Shown in pieces: positions 22,227 to 35,046 of a DNA stretch of 64,000 nucleotides (its first letter is position 1; each line of letters begins with the position of its first letter). Origin of the DNA: Karalla daura (taxonomy: Eukaryota; Chordata; Actinopteri; Chaetodontiformes; Leiognathidae); the NCBI GenBank assembly GCA_029224185.1, contig CM055193.1, positions 18,892,169 through 18,956,168 of the forward strand. Direction: 5' to 3'. The notes beneath the pieces are model-generated. The model did no database searches. It was not told the origin of the DNA and saw nothing but the letters and a program-made list of their open reading frames with translations. The translations under genes were made by a program, and so were the position numbers.

Positions 22227-23371
22227 TTGAATTTTTATATTGAAATACTGTAATATGGTCTTTCTTTTGCTCACTCACACATATATCCGCTGATATATGA
22301 GGTCCTTTATTAAAACATCCTTCAAGTTGCTGAAGACTCTTCTTTGCTCGTTCCTTGCTCCTTCATTCTTTGCTCCTTCATTGGGGTTTATGTGAGGACA
22401 GCAGCACCGCAGCTTCAGGCCTCTTCTGAGAAGTCAGTCAGTGAGAGGAGACAGAGTGGGTGAGGCCCTCGGATGGCCAACTGTGACACTGCACCCCCAC
22501 CTCTGCTGCTTGCAACTGTCCCGTGTTAAAAACTGAAGACCCGATGATTGAGAACGAGCTGAACACAGTTAGCCCTGTGGCATAGCTCTTTGATGGAAAG
22601 ACAAGAGGGGAGAGAGAGAGAGACACGTGTTGGGAGAGAGGGGGGTAGAGGGAGTGAGTCGGGCAGAGAGGGGAGGAGGGGGCCGGTCTGGGATCAGATG
22701 TCTGGCTGCAGGAGGAGGAGTTGTGGTGTTCGTCTGCAGCTCAGATCAGTTTTTCACACAAAAGCCTGAAAGTTCTGAGAGAGATGGCAGATTATCTGTT
22801 AGTCGGTCTGTCCGTCGGGTCATCTGTCTCACTGTTTGGACCAAGTCACGCTGGACTCGAGGAGGAAAAGTGAAGAAGAAGCTGTTCTGGAGCAGAAGGA
22901 GGAGATGTGAAGCTGCAGCGTGTTGGAGCTGAGTCGGCACATTCTAAAGAGTCTTTCAGGAGGAAACGGGCTGATCTCAGAGTAGTCTGAGCTGATCTCA
23001 GAGCAGTCTGACCTACTCTCAGAGCAGTCTGAACTGTTCCTGGGGCAGCCTCGGCTGATCTCAGAACAGTCTGAGCTGATCTCAGAGCAGTTTGAGCTGG
23101 CTGCAGATGGTTTGCGTTGGTGGATCAGCTGATCTAGGTTCTGCTGATTGATGGATTAAGTGATGGCATGAGGAGACAACAACTTCATGAGGAGAGGAAG
23201 CGATGGGAGAGGGAGGGGGGGTGACCGAGCTGATCCCACAGGAAGTGACCGAGTCAAAGTTTCAGATTAAGACCATCGGATTAAAATGAGAAGATGAAGT
23301 GAAACGCAGCAACAAGGACGACCTCTGACCTGTGCCCAGGTGTGCACCGTCGTACCTGTGCAGGTGTGAGG
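22227..23371. other. bmb-fgd1 intergenic and fgd1 5' region
   Basis: Short gap between two plus-strand genes. The second half (about 22600-23371) is purine-rich, carries the 21-bp minisatellite, and runs into fgd1 exon 1, so it likely contains the fgd1 upstream promoter and 5' UTR. No TATA box was seen. Confidence 0.4.
22968..23108. repeat. 21-bp minisatellite upstream of fgd1
   Basis: Six or so imperfect copies of a gagctgatctcagagcagtct unit (21 bp). Copies start near 22968, 22989, 23010, 23053 and 23074, with one diverged spacer. It is non-coding and lies 260-400 bp before the fgd1 start codon. Confidence 0.85.
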
Positions 23372-26309
23372 ATGCAGCTGAACCGACCTCGCAGCACCCT
23401 GCTCGGACTTGGCCTGCCCCCTCCCCCCTCTCCTCCTCCCCCTCCCTCCTTCTCCCGGCAGTTCAGCACCATGAGGTTCTCCTACCACCTGAGCACCAGC
23501 TCCACACCTGCAGCACCCGGTAGCCCCATCCAAAGGACAGGTGAGTGACCTGCAGCCTGAGAGGAGAGTGGCCGCACTCTGATTGGAGAGAATAATCTGG
23601 ATGGATAATGATGGAGATGAAAATGCTGCTGCCGATGATGATGACGACGATAGTGATTAGAATGATGGTGATTGTGACGATGAAGCTTAGATTAAGATGT
23701 TGACTTTGTTAATAACAAACTACCAAACATATTGAGGGCAAGGTTGTCCCTCTCCATCCTCAAGAAGCTCTTGAAAGCCCAACTCTTCAGAGGGCATCTC
23801 CTAACATTCACCTATCTACTGCACTTTGTCTTTTTTTCTTGCCCATCTTTCTCCTCTTAACTAGAGATTAAATTCTGCACTTGTACCAGTTATTTCACAA
23901 ATGTACTCTCATACCTTAATAGTCATGAGGATGGAGTGTTGTACTTTCATTATAGGAGTGTCTGCTGAACGACTTAGTGTACTAAAAATGATGGTGTTGA
24001 GGCTGAAGATGATGCTGGTGTAGATGAAAATGATAATCAAGCAGTTGAGAAGACAGGAAGGTAAATCAAAACCATGTTTGACTTAAGAATGTGGCCAGCA
24101 AAAGAGGGCTTTGCCCACCAAAACAAAAAGGTAAACAAAAAAGGAGACAAGGTTTGGCTTGATGCGTCTTGGCTATGACTTTTACTCATTCAGGGCATGG
24201 CGTCCCAGCCACAGCAACTCAGAACAGAAATATGACTGAAGTTTATGAGCCTTACAATGTTGAAGTGTGTGTGTGTGTGTGTATCACATTAACCTCAGTC
24301 AATAAACTGAATCGTGTCAAGAAGTGCAACTAACTGTTTAGTGTGGCTGCCTGCAAATGAAATTAACCAGTCGACAACCAAAGTCAAATGGAGAACGCCT
24401 CGGGTGGATCTCATCTTGTGTGACTGTGGCCATCACTGTGATGTCAATGAGGGTGAAGATGACTCTGATGATAAAGTAGACGGTGAAGATAACGGTATTT
24501 CTGACGATGAAGAGGGTGTATTTGGGACTCTGCTGAGCAGCGATCAGCTCTGATCTGAGGCAGCTCCCTGTAGGCCTGACCACGTCCTGATGGGAAAGGA
24601 TCAGTTACAGTCTACAGGACCGGCTGAAAGCGAGCTGGATCCACAGACGTCACGGGTCTGAGGCCTAGTCACACTCATGACCAGTATAAACCCCAGCCCC
24701 CAGCCCCCAGCTCCACCGCCCGGCTCCCAGGATGCTGTGCCGCGGCAGGATGTGTGGGTGCAGATAAGACCAGAGGCGAGGTTAAAAATAGACAAGCATG
24801 CAGCACGACCAAAACCAGCTGAGCCTGGACCGGTCCGCCCTCCGCCACCAGCTCAGCTACTGGTTCCGCTGCTGGTTTTGCTGCGGTCGCTGGTGTGACA
24901 TCAGCTTCTTGTTGGCTCCGTCTTCTTCTGGAAAATAAGGCCACAGAATCAAGAGTGTCGCTGGTTCGATTCCACGTGGAACCTTCATCAGGCCTCATGT
25001 CTCCACTCATTTCCTGCCTGACACTGTCAGCTGTCCAATAAACCCACACACACATACACACTCACTCTGTCTGGGGGGATGGACGAGGGAGCATGTCTCT
25101 CTCTCTCTGGGTGGCTCACTGTTGCTCTTGGGGGAGGGGATGTGTGTGTGTGAGTGTGTGTGTATGTGTGTGAGAGAGAGACACAGGGATCAGAGGTCAG
25201 CCTGTAGCTCTGTCTCCTCCCCTTCCAGATGATAACAGGGTGCGTTTGTTTTCTCTTCAATAAGATGAGTAGAGGTGTTTGGTTATATTTGTTATTGAGC
25301 CTCTAACAGACAGAAGTGGGAGGAGTTAAGTGACCTGAGGGTGTGTTTTGTGTTCTTCACTTTTCTCTTTCCATGTCAGGAGCTCTGGTGTGTTTGTTTA
25401 AGCCACCACTGACTGGCGTAGGAGCGTTTGATGTCGTGTCATGACCCAGCTAAGAGGCAGAGTTAGATGGACTTGGTGTGTCTTCAGTCTTGTGACTGCT
25501 ATAGTACTTGTTTGGCAATAGGATGAATGCAGACGACGATGTGAACTCAAACATCAGGAAGTGATAAAATAAAAGCAAGAAGATGAAGAAGAGTGACCTG
25601 ATTGACATCCAGCTTTGGTTTCTGTGTCCACCTTCCATAGTCTCTGTGTGTGTATGTGTGTGCGTGTGTGTGCATGCGTGTGTGTGTGTGTGTGTGTGCA
25701 GCAGATGGTCCAAGGTCCTCAGGGAAACAGGAGATAAATCTCTCTATTTAGAGCAAAGACAGATTAATGTTTTTTGCATTAAGTGAGGGCATGGGGCTTA
25801 CACCAGGTGCGCAGGATCAGATGAAATGACCTGTTTTATGGTCAGGTGACCCAGTCCGTCTATGCATCCATTATCCACTTTATATCTCAAAGGTACTGCG
25901 GGGCCTGCTGGTGCCTATCTCCATCTTACATAGACTGCAGGCAAGGAATACACCCTGGACAGGTCATCATGTGGAAGTGCATGGCACAGGTCAGGCACCA
26001 TAGACGTTTCCTACCATGGTTTAAACTTTCACAAAATTGCCATTTGCCCCCCATGGTGTTGCTCCACCCTCTGGTAAAGGATCAGCAGGTGTAGTACCTG
26101 CCTAGGCTAGGTTAGCTTAGCATTGCTAGATTGAGTGACAGGAGGACCAAAAAAAAAGGCGGTCTACCTTAACTGGTGTAGGATGTGCAGCTGTCCATCA
26201 CCAGGCTGTCCATCATGCTCTCTCTCTCTCTCCCATCCCTTTCTGTCCCCATCCCTCTGTCTCTGCCTCTCATTATTTGTTGTCATGGAAACGACAGAGG
26301 TACTGTGTG

Positions 26310-26364
<55 letters not shown>

Positions 26365-26764
26365 TCCCTCTCCCTCTCTGCCGCCGCCCGGCGCTCACAC
26401 ACCGGGCAGCCCTCTGAACCAAACCGAGCGGATCCAACCTACTTTTAGGAGGCTGAGCAGCAGCCGGTCCGGACCGTCGCAGTGTGTCTGTGGGTCCGAA
26501 CGGTCCGCTCCGGTTCGGTCGGTCGGGTGCGAGCCTGAGTGAGTGTGTATGCGTGTGTGTGAGAGAGAGTGTGAGTGACTGAGTGTGAGTGAGTGTGTGT
26601 GTGTGTGCGCACATCTGACCCGGTTTCTTCTTCTCCGTGCTGTGGACCGGGAGAGCCGCTCTCTCCCCGCACCAACATTTTCTTTAATGACCGGATTTGT
26701 ATTTTGCTGCGCGATGTACATGGACAGAAGCAGCCTGACCAGGGGTGAGTGAGTGTGTGTGTGT

Positions 26765-26807
<43 letters not shown>

Positions 26808-27285
26808 TGTGTGTCATGTCTACATCTGCATATACCTGCTGTCAATGAGCACTTTTCTGCGGCGCGGTTCTCATTGCGCGCGTTAGTACAGAAACCCTGA
26901 TGCAGACCACGGTGATGATAATAATGATGCTGATATTGATAGTGATGCTGATGCTGCTGATGGAGGAGGGGGGGTTGGGAATTTCTTTTGCGCGTTCACA
27001 CAGGCTGCCGTGCACGCGCACACACTGACCGACATCTCTCCGCAGTGAATGTAGGGTAATATGGCTGCAGGAGGCTGCGCGCACCAGATGTGAGTCTGCT
27101 GTGATGCGGCGCTGTCAGATCAATCACTGATGCTCCGATCGGCGGATCGATAAGCTGCTGTTTCAATTCGTCTCAAATCCACCGACATCCGCCCCAGTAT
27201 GTGTGCGGTGTGTGCGCGCGTGCGCGCGCAATTGCATAGATCCTAGCCCTGGTCGATTGATTTGGATGTGGGGCAGGATGGATGT

Positions 27286-27338
<53 letters not shown>

Positions 27339-30249
27339 GTGCGTGCGTGTGTGTGTGTGTGTGAGTGTGTGGGGGTGGGGGGTGCAGTGTTGGTTTGTCT
27401 CTGCAGACAGACGGACACACCCCCTCCGCACACACACACACACACATACACAGAAAGAGAAAACCTCATCAATAAACAGCTGAAGGCCTGACAGTGTGTC
27501 AGTCTGTGTGTGTCTGCAATGAGCTTGTTGTATGTTGTAGAATCTCCATGAAGGTGTGTGTCGTTACAACAGTTCATATCCTGCAGAGGTCATTTGTATT
27601 CACTGAGTGTGTGTGTGTGTGTTAGTGCAGCTCTGCAGTTGTGTTTCATTCAGTTATGTGCAGTAGAGATATCTCTGCAGCAGCTGCTTCTGACAGTATT
27701 TCGTGTCTGCAACACACATATACACACATTACTGACATATTCATATATTCATGCAATGTCTGTGTGTGTGTGTGTGTCTGTGTGTGTGTGTGTGCAAGTG
27801 CATGTGCATTTGTGCATGTATGTGTGTGCGCGTTGGCAGAAGGTGTCTGTTCAAGCTCAACGTGAACGTCGGACTATGTTGCTTTTTAATCTGTTTATAT
27901 GAGCTATGACAAAGACAGAGCTGTGAAGGTGACAGTGGTGCTGCAGCAGCCTGGATATATTAAAGGGACAGTTCAGCATGTCGACTTAGATTGGGCCCTT
28001 CTCAGTATTAGGCATGTCACAGATTAGCTTGAGCCTGAGCAATGGTGACATGAGAAACTGTTCACCCACCTACTCACTGACACCCACACCTAACTACCCA
28101 TTTAAAGCGACTTATACCCACACCCTTCTAACTACCCACTGACACCCCCAACTACCCACTGACTTACTGACATACTATTACCCAACCTGCCCTGACACCT
28201 CTGCCGACAACTCCATCCAATTACCATAATACATCCCCCAAAATGCTAGGACTATAAATCACAGATTTCATCACAATAGAATATAGTGTAGATTCAATGA
28301 AAAAACAATTCTGTAATTGCAGTATATCACAAGTTCTGCCATGATACCATTCGGTTCAGGAGCCAGCGATCGACTTACATTTGCAGAATGAAACCTTTAT
28401 GTTTAGAGTTTACAACAAAATATTTTCACTAATCAAGGTAGAACACTGACTATTTTAAGGTTTGTGGCATTGCCTGAGCATTTTATCTCCAGGTGACATT
28501 GAAAACACACAACATGTGACTTGTCTTTTCTCCAAAATCCAACATTTTTCCAGATTACTTATTTCTTTACCAGAGGAGAGACAGTGTATTCCCAAATCAT
28601 ACTGTTGCAATTGTTTGGTTGCAGAGAGGCCTGGGGAATTTCAAAATAAACATATGTCTTAAAATGATTACGCATTATGTCTGATCAATGTTGTCATTTT
28701 GCATTGATTCTATTGGATCGATGATAGCTGGATTGGCACTTCCTCCCATCTATGTAACCCAATTAAAGCTTCACTGTCTTAATCATGAATGATTGATGAT
28801 GGCTGGTAATGATACACAGTCAAAGCTATTACTGTCATGATGCCCTTTGAATGTTGTTCAGCTACTGATCGGGGTATTGTAAATTAACAGAACAGTGGTG
28901 TTGACCCTCTGTTTCCTTTTGTCCACCTGAGTTTGACACCTGGCTTCATGTGAGTTGTCGTACAACTCAGTGAGGTGTCATACAACCGTGAGAGCCAGAG
29001 CTCTTTAATAATTGAATCACATCCATGGAGGTCCAAAACACTTATTTGTTATATGATTCATGTAGATTTCAGATAGTTTCCATAAGATCAAGGCAGGCAA
29101 TTTAAATCCCTATACACTGAGAATCAGAGGGGCAATTTTGGGGATTTTCAATATTCACAATACAATATCTATAGTCTTACAATAGCTATGAAGATCAAGT
29201 TATATGTGTTTGTTTATAGTTTAATTCAGTATATAGAATAACATCTAATATGACCTGTATCATTAAGGTATTTTCAGCTCATATTCATTTAATGCCATTA
29301 AAATGTCATGGTGTCGCAATACCTAGATTACACACATTAACACTAAAACATACCATGTGATTCTCGAGGTGCGATCATGAATGGCAAATCCCGCTGCAAC
29401 TCTGCTGCTGCTAGCGTTTGCTGCTAACTTCTTGGAACTTTTGTGATAATCTGCCATTACTGTAGAAAATGGTACAAATGAACAGAGTTGATCCTTTTAT
29501 TAAAGGTCTTTAAAGCCATTAAAGCCTCCGATCAGAGTGAAACATCTGTCTTTCTGACTCAATCCTTCTTCCCTCTAAGGTCCTTCCTCCTCCTCCAGTC
29601 CCGGTTTACTGACAAAGAGTCTCTCTCTGGATCCATCCTGCTCACCGTGTGGTCATCAGGGGACACTGGATGCTGACACTCCCCAGCAGCCCAGCTCTGA
29701 CCCAGGGCCAAGCTTCTTCTGCTCCTCAGGCCCTGCCTCCCTGGAGGGAGGGGCACCCTTGGCAGAGCGCCGAGGCTCTGCCAACGGGCTGCTGCTGGTC
29801 AACGACACCGGGCCTCCAGAGCTGCCGGCTGCAGCGGCGACACCACCAACGAGGACCCGGGCACCGCTGCCAGGGCCGAAACCACAGGGTAACAAGCTTT
29901 ATTCAAAAGTGGATCTTCTTCAGTTTTTAACTTATCATCTGAGAAAGGTCTGAGTTTCTTATCCTGCCCCATTGTTGCCCTCTATAGTCCCCCCGAAGCC
30001 ACCTCACCTCCAGCAGCAGGCTGGGGTGTCAAGGCCACGCCCCCGAGCTCCAGACAAGCCCCTCCCACCTCCCCCACCATGCAGACCCCTCCCAGTGGAC
30101 CCCCGCGGGGGCCGGACGCCACCCATCCATGGTGACGGCACAGCTTCGCCCACTTGTGTCCTGTCACTCATTGAGAAGTTTGAGCGGTGAGCTCTGATTG
30201 GCCACAATAAGAGTAATAAGTCATCATCAAAGATTTTTTTCATGGTCTT

Positions 30250-30295
<46 letters not shown>

Positions 30296-32476
30296 CAGGG
30301 AGCAAATCATTGTGGTTCCTGACATCACTGGGGGGGCTCTGTGTCCCCGTCTGCCTGAGGCCGCCTCTTCCTCCTCACGACCTTCATCGCCACCGTCATC
30401 AATGCTCGTCCCGCCCCCACCTGCTGAGGAGCCACTGTCTGAGCTCAAAGGCCAGGAAGACATTACACTGGGGGACAAAGCGGAGGAGGAAGACCTCCCG
30501 GATGAAGACGATGACGATGACGATGAAGATGACGATGATGAAGATGATGATGAGGATGACGCCGATGAAGAGCTGGCAGCAGCGTGCCGTGATGACCCAC
30601 ACCAGAAGCGTCTCTCCATGGAGTCCGGCTACAGCGCCTCAGAGAAACACCTGGAGGACGAGATAGTCGCCGTAGAGATGAGGGAGCAACCGCAAGAGCA
30701 ACCTCCGCTCCTGCTGGACCAATCAGAGCTCCCCTCGGAGCGCCTGTCCCTCCCCTCCTCCCAGACAGACGGGAAGCTGGCCAACCGGGACAGCGGCATC
30801 GACAGCATCAGCTCCCCGTCTCACAGCGAGGAGCTCTGCTTCGCCGGCGTGGATGACGCAGGGGTGGCGTATCCCTGCAGCCCCGCCCTCCTACCCCGCC
30901 TCTCCAGCTCCTCCTCATATGCCGGGGAGGGGGGCGAGGGAGAGGAGGGGGAGGCACGGTGTGGGACCAGGAGGAGACGGGACTTCTCGGAGGAGGGAGA
31001 CAGCGACCTGGAGGAGGAGGAGACGGAGCTAACGCTGGTGCTGCCGCCCCCTAGGACAGACAGACAGGACTCTGTAGAGGTGACACACACACAGGTTCCA
31101 GCTACAGTTAAGAGTTCACAGGAAACCAAATCACTCTCACTGATTTAACTGACATAATGGTTTGTATGTGCAGCTGTCGGTTCAGCAGAAGGTCTTCAAC
31201 ATCGCCAATGAGCTGCTGCACACAGAGACCGCCTACGTGTCCAAGCTCCACCTGCTCGACCAGGTGAGACACCTGCATAGAGCCTTACCTCCTCTGGCCT
31301 CGGGGCTCCCAGGCTCTCTCTGACATGTCTCTCCTCCTGCAGGTGTTCTGTGCCCGTCTCCTGGAAGAGGCACGCTCACGCTCCTCCTTCCCATGTGATG
31401 TGGTTCAGGGGATCTTTTCCAACATCTGCTCCATCTACTGTTTCCATCAGCAGTTCCTGCTGCCAGCGCTGCAGAAACGCATGGAGGAGTGGTGAGGATC
31501 CGCTTCCTCTCTGATCTTCCTTCATTGCCTTGTTCTCCTCCTCTTCCTGTCCATCATCCTCGCATTCCTCCTTCCACTCCTCTCCTATCCTCCACACCTC
31601 CTCTTTTCTGTTCTGTCCTCCCCATTGCTCCAACCCACTCCTCCTCATCCTCCCTGTACTTCTCATTCATCCGTCTGCAGGGACTCAAACCCACGCATCG
31701 GTGACATCCTGCAGAAGCTCGCCCCCTTCCTGAAGATGTACGGCGAGTATGTGAAGAACTTTGACCGTGCGATGGAGCTGGTCAACACCTGGATGGAGCG
31801 GTCCGCTCAGTTCAAGGCCATCATCCAGGATATCCAGGTGTGCTGACGGTGCTGGTGCTGATTTTGTGCAGCTGGTGTTTGTGGAGCTGGTGTTTGTGGA
31901 GCTGGTGTTTGTGGTGCTGTGCTCATGATGGTGCGGGTGGTCTCGTCACAGAGGGAGGAGCGCTGCAGGAACCTGACGCTGCAGCACCACATGCTGGAGC
32001 CGGTGCAGAGGATTCCTCGCTACGAGCTTCTGCTCAAAGATTACCTGCACCGTCTGCCTGAGGATGCCCCCGACTTCAGGGATGCACAGAGTATGTCACA
32101 CTGCCTGCCTGTCTGCCTGTCATCTCATCTCAGGCTCTTTTGCAGAACAAATATAAAACACCTGAAATTCACCTAATTTGAATCGATCAGACAGTCATGG
32201 AGCTGCAGAGATACACAGAGTACTTATTATTAAGTTACAGAACAGTGGTTCTGTCTGTCTGTTCCTCTGCCTGTCTACTATCCCTGCCTATATACAGTAT
32301 GTGTCTATATACAGTATATACAGTCTACCTGCCTGCCTCTCTGTCTGCTTGTTTGTCTGTTTAACGTAATGGTACTACACATGTTCACTAAGTACTCTTT
32401 CTTCTCTCTACAGAGTCCCTGGAGCTGATTGCCACAGCAGCAGAACACTCCAACGCAGCCATTCGGAAGATGGTGA

Positions 32477-32527
<51 letters not shown>

Positions 32528-33287
32528 CTTTATCCTCTTATAACAGAAAGAAGCTGTCAGTTCCCAGTCCATCTCATCTTCAATAACAAAGTCAGGGAGG
32601 GAGTCCAGATAATTTCCAGGACTTTCCTGATGCTTATCAAAGGGCAGGTAGAGACTCACGTGCCGTTGTCTCACTGCTTCACCTGTCTGTCCCTGTGTGT
32701 CTGTCTGTCAGGAGCGCATGAGGAAGCTGCTGAAGGTGTACGAGCTGCTGGGAGGAGAAGAAGACATTGTCAACCCCACCAACGAGCTCATTAAAGAGGG
32801 ACACATCCTGAAGCTGTCCAACAAGAACGGGACCACACAGGACCGATACCTCATCCTGGTACGAGCTGTACTTCTGCTGAGTGCTGTTCAATTCTATGTT
32901 CTGTAGTAATGCAGCACACACTATTATATTCTAAGGAGCTCTCTGTGTCTCTCTGCAGTTCAATGACAGGCTGCTGTACTGCGTCCCCAAGCTGCGTCTC
33001 ATTGGGCAGAAGTACGGGGTCCGGGCTCGCATCGATGTAGACGGAATGGAGGTAAGATGTCTAGTCCACAATCTGACTGGTCCACAATGTAGTCCTGAAT
33101 TCGACTAATTCAGGATATGAATTAACAGAAAAGGGCCAAGTCTAACATCTTGAATCTATCTGTCTTTATTCAGTTGAAGGAGACCAGCAGTGCTGCAGTT
33201 TCTAGGACATTCCTGGTGTCTGGGAAACAGAGGTCGCTGGAGCTCCAGGCCAGGTATGCATACACATGTGGATACACACAAACACAT

Positions 33288-33370
<83 letters not shown>

Positions 33371-35046
33371 TTATGATTGATATTGTGTGTGATTGTGTCT
33401 GCAGAACCGAGGAGGAAAAGAAAGACTGGATCCAGGTAAACTCTCAAAATGGTGTCATTTTAAAAGCTTAAACGTGTAGGCAGACTGCCGGATTTGACCC
33501 ACTAACAATAAGACACTCATCAATTAATTGTGAAACAGGAGGTAGTAGAAATCGCCTGTACTCATCTGTTATAACAGATGCCTCAAGCCTCAAGCTAGAT
33601 CATGACTCATAACAGATGAACAGAGTAGAAACATCACATCATTTAGCGTATGTGTGTGTGTGTGTGTGCCACCAGGCCATCCAGGCCACCATCCAGAGAC
33701 ACGAGCAGACGTTGGAGAGCTTCCGACAGCTGAACTGTTCTCTGCGAGACGAGGAGTCCACGCCGCCTCACTCCCCGGTAACATGTTCGCTAGGACTCTC
33801 ATTTCAGAGTCACCTGAGGTGGAGGCCTGTGTAGACTATAACCTATTGCTGTCCATCAGAGCTGCGTGGAGCTGGGAAAGAGAGCGCCAACCCCGATCAG
33901 AGAGAAGGAAGTGACGCTGTGCATGAAATGTCAGGAGCCCTTCAACTCTATTACCAAGAGACGCCATCACTGCAAAGCTTGTGGACACGTACGTCTGTCA
34001 CCTGCCTGCCTAGCACCTCGCCTGTTCTCGCTGCGGGGCTTCAGCACCCGCCACATCAGCTGTCCGCACCTACGCCATCGGGTCACACTGTTTCTTTGTC
34101 CGACTGCAGGTGGTCTGCGGGAAGTGCTCAGAGTTTCGTGCCCGTTTGTCATACGACAACAACCGAACCAACCGCGTCTGTATCGACTGCTACGCCATGC
34201 TGGTGGGAGCGGGGCCCACGCCTGGTGCACTGCCAAGCAGCACCAATAGGAGGCGTTCCATCCTGGAGGTAAGTGGGGCACTGGCGTCACTGTCACTGTC
34301 CTGACCATTTTCCGTCCAGAGTTTTGCATGGAGCTGACGAGTTTTTCCGTCTCTTTCTTTCGTTGCCACAGAAACAGGCCTCCCTGGCAGCAGAGAACAG
34401 TGTGATTTGTAGTTTTCTTCATCACATGGAGAAAGGCGGGGGACGAGGCTGGCAGAAGGCCTGGTTTGTCATCCCGGAGAATGAGCCGCTGGTGCTGTAC
34501 ATTTACGGAGCTCCACAGGTACATGGCAGAACCTGCAAAATATGTGAGAACATGTGGGATGAGCGTTAAGCAAGGAGGTACCAGGTTTAATTCCGAGTCG
34601 CACAGAGGACATTTCTATGTAGAGTTTGCATGTTCTTCCCCTTTGTGTGGGGGTCCTTAGCGGATACTAAAATGTATGGACTGCAGATTTGCATTTTCTT
34701 TCCAGGTCACTGCAGTCTTTGTGCTCATGTTTGGGTCTCATGTAGACTTTGTTTATTATTTTCCCTCCAGGATGTGAAGGCGCAGCGCAGTGTTCCTCTG
34801 ATTGGCTTCGAGGTCTCACTTCCTGAATCATGTGACCGCCTGGAGCGACGCCATGCCTTCAAAATCTCCCAAAGTCACCTGACCCTGTTCTTCAGTGCCG
34901 AGGGGGAGGAGCTACAGCGGCGGTGGATGGATGTCTTGTCGAGGGCTGGGAGGGGGGAGGAGCATCAGATTCACCCACCCATCGTGGAGAGCTTGGAGGA
35001 AGAGGGGGAGGAGCTAGCAGCTGCGGCAGAAGGCGAAAATACGTGA
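23372..35046 (+). CDS. fgd1: FGD1, FYVE, RhoGEF and PH domain protein 1
   Basis: Cdc42-specific guanine exchange factor acting on actin and membranes (human: faciogenital dysplasia). Coding exons: 23372-23540, 29580-29888, 29988-30186, 30299-31079, 31174-31263, 31343-31491, 31681-31837, 31952-32090, 32414-32472, 32712-32858, 32959-33051, 33174-33253, 33405-33435, 33676-33777, 33860-33988, 34110-34268, 34372-34518, 34771-35046; 1071 residues, phases consistent. N-terminal proline-rich region (MRFSYHL, LTKSLSLDP, SLIEKFERE, NRDSGIDSISSPS) with an unusual Asp/Glu run at 30484-30570. DH domain (VFNIANELLHTE to ATAAEHSNAAIRKM), first PH domain (DRYLILFNDRLLYC), FYVE finger (CMKCQEPFNSITKRRHHC, CGKCSEFRARL), second PH domain (SFLHHMEK, GWQKAWFVIPENEPLVLYI). 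The FSYHL and SLIEKFERE motifs favour FGD1 over FGD2-4. Intron 1 is 6 kb; the rest are short. The start chosen is the first in-frame ATG of exon 1; an internal ATG at 23471 is also possible. Confidence 0.95.
23541..26199. other. fgd1 intron 1, proximal part
   Basis: Intronic sequence with microsatellites (25139-25180 and 25645-25700 TG; gat-type trinucleotide-like stretches near 23620-23680 and 24460-24520) and decayed repeats. No exon was recognised. Apparent short ORFs do not carry family motifs. Confidence 0.4.
25915..25985 (+). repeat. Fish interspersed repeat family, copy 3 (fragment)
   Basis: Short fragment with the hallmark ggaatacaccctggacaggt block, preceded by tacatagactgcaggca. 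Matches the start of copy 1. Confidence 0.45.
26315..26362. repeat. (TC)n microsatellite
   Basis: A CT dinucleotide tract, followed by a ccctct-type hexanucleotide run to about 26380, immediately before the CpG-rich block in fgd1 intron 1. Confidence 0.85.
26380..26744 (+). promoter_or_regulatory. Possible alternative fgd1 promoter and first exon
   Basis: A CpG-rich block inside fgd1 intron 1 contains ccgccgcccggcgc, repeated gtccggaccg/gaacggtccgctccgg motifs and an ATG at 26687-26689. This opens a 19-codon frame (MTGFVFCCAMYMDRSSLTR) and meets a good donor (GGG|GTGAGT) after 26744. It leaves phase 1, the phase needed to join fgd1 exon 2 at 29580. The sequence shows the splice compatibility; use as a promoter is inferred. 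Confidence 0.45.
27283..27371. repeat. (TG)n microsatellite
   Basis: A TG run of about 80 bp with a few TGCG interruptions, in fgd1 intron 1. Confidence 0.9.
27372..29579. other. fgd1 intron 1, distal part
   Basis: AT-rich intronic DNA with short TG tracts up to 27800 and otherwise unremarkable sequence. No exon, RNA gene or mobile-element protein was seen. A polypyrimidine tract leads into exon 2 at 29580. Confidence 0.4.
32473..32525. repeat. (CA)n microsatellite at an fgd1 splice donor
   Basis: The CA tract begins within six bases of the donor that ends the fgd1 exon at 32472 (gtgagacacaca). Confidence 0.9.
33289..33365. repeat. (CA)n microsatellite between fgd1 exons
   Basis: An almost pure CA tract of about 77 bp fills half of the 151-bp intron between the exons ending at 33253 and starting at 33405. 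Confidence 0.95.
34555..34740 (-). repeat. Fish interspersed repeat family, copy 4 (inverted)
   Basis: The final fgd1 intron carries gtagagtttgcatgttcttcc, tgtgtgggggtcctt and actaaaatgtatggactgcag in the order of the family's reverse complement. Confidence 0.55.

Noticed and set aside
26273..27577. ORFs made of HTHTHT or CVCVCV repeats
   Set aside because: Translations of CA/TG microsatellites; seen throughout the window and not coding.
31855..31920. 18-bp tandem repeat (gctggtgtttgtggagct type) in a short fgd1 intron
   Set aside because: Real but only about three copies inside a 114-bp intron; no likely function.
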